Position numbers and translations under genes: made by a program. From contig NC_057863.1 in assembly GCF_019393635.1 (NCBI RefSeq), positions 625,746,291 to 625,810,290 on the forward strand: 64,000 nt of DNA, read 5' to 3'. Within the stretch, counting starts at the first letter, position 1. Each line of letters starts with the position of its first letter. Below are positions 63,991 through 64,000 of this stretch, in pieces. The notes beneath the pieces are model-generated. The model did no database searches. It saw only the letters and a list, made by a program, of their open reading frames with translations, and had not been told where the DNA came from. The stretch is from Dromiciops gliroides. Lineage: Eukaryota > Chordata > Mammalia > Microbiotheria > Microbiotheriidae.

Positions 63991-64000
63991 GTTTTTATCC

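Overview
This looks like non-coding DNA from a marsupial genome. The most abundant repeat is a roughly 150-bp CORE-type SINE. On its own strand it starts GGGGCAGCTAGGTGGCGCAG and contains GTGTGACCCTGGGCAAGTCA, like the WSINE1 type of Australian marsupials. More than 50 copies are visible, many with clear target-site duplications (TSDs). Also present are the marsupial L1 3' UTR, a BovB LINE piece, MAR1-like SINEs, many old MIR and L2 copies, several LTR families and long (TATC)n arrays. An Australidelphian marsupial is the best guess, but the species is inferred. I found no intact host protein-coding gene, tRNA, rRNA or CRISPR array, so the window is probably intergenic or deep-intronic.

Layout. 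1-9.5 kb holds L2, MIR, LTR and SINE insertions, including three SINEs stacked on one 14-bp target (3551-4053). 9.6-13.5 kb holds two solo LTRs side by side (5-bp and 4-bp TSDs), then an L1 3' region split by a third LTR. 13.5-20 kb has a (TATC)n array, L1 3' ends, a mariner-like MITE and a small hairpin element inside L1. 20-26 kb has an LTR, a non-LTR LINE 3' end, L2 reverse-transcriptase sequence, a (CA)n tract and a BovB 3' end. 26-33.7 kb has an LTR, composite SINEs, a long old repeat block with a 140-nt homopurine tract, and a hAT fragment.

33.7-39.7 kb is a decayed class I-like provirus with both LTRs, a primer-binding site, a polypurine tract and a GACC TSD. Both LTRs carry the same SINE at the same site. 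39.7-45 kb has a second (TATC)n array, L2 and another LTR. 45.3-47.85 kb is the 5' part of an antisense L1 carrying a full-length RPS12 retrocopy inside ORF1. 48-56 kb has more microsatellites, an LTR inside a trinucleotide array, and an LTR with a Lys-type primer site. 56-64 kb is lower in young repeats, with one hAT element, L2 and pyrimidine-rich sequence.

Nothing here forms an operon or pathway. What stands out is repeat dynamics: repeated SINE insertion into the same target, a SINE copied inside a retroviral LTR, a dimeric SINE bounded by one TSD, a mini-insertion of the L1 5' end with TSDs, an 83-bp inverted duplication and an unclassified 150-bp repeat pair.
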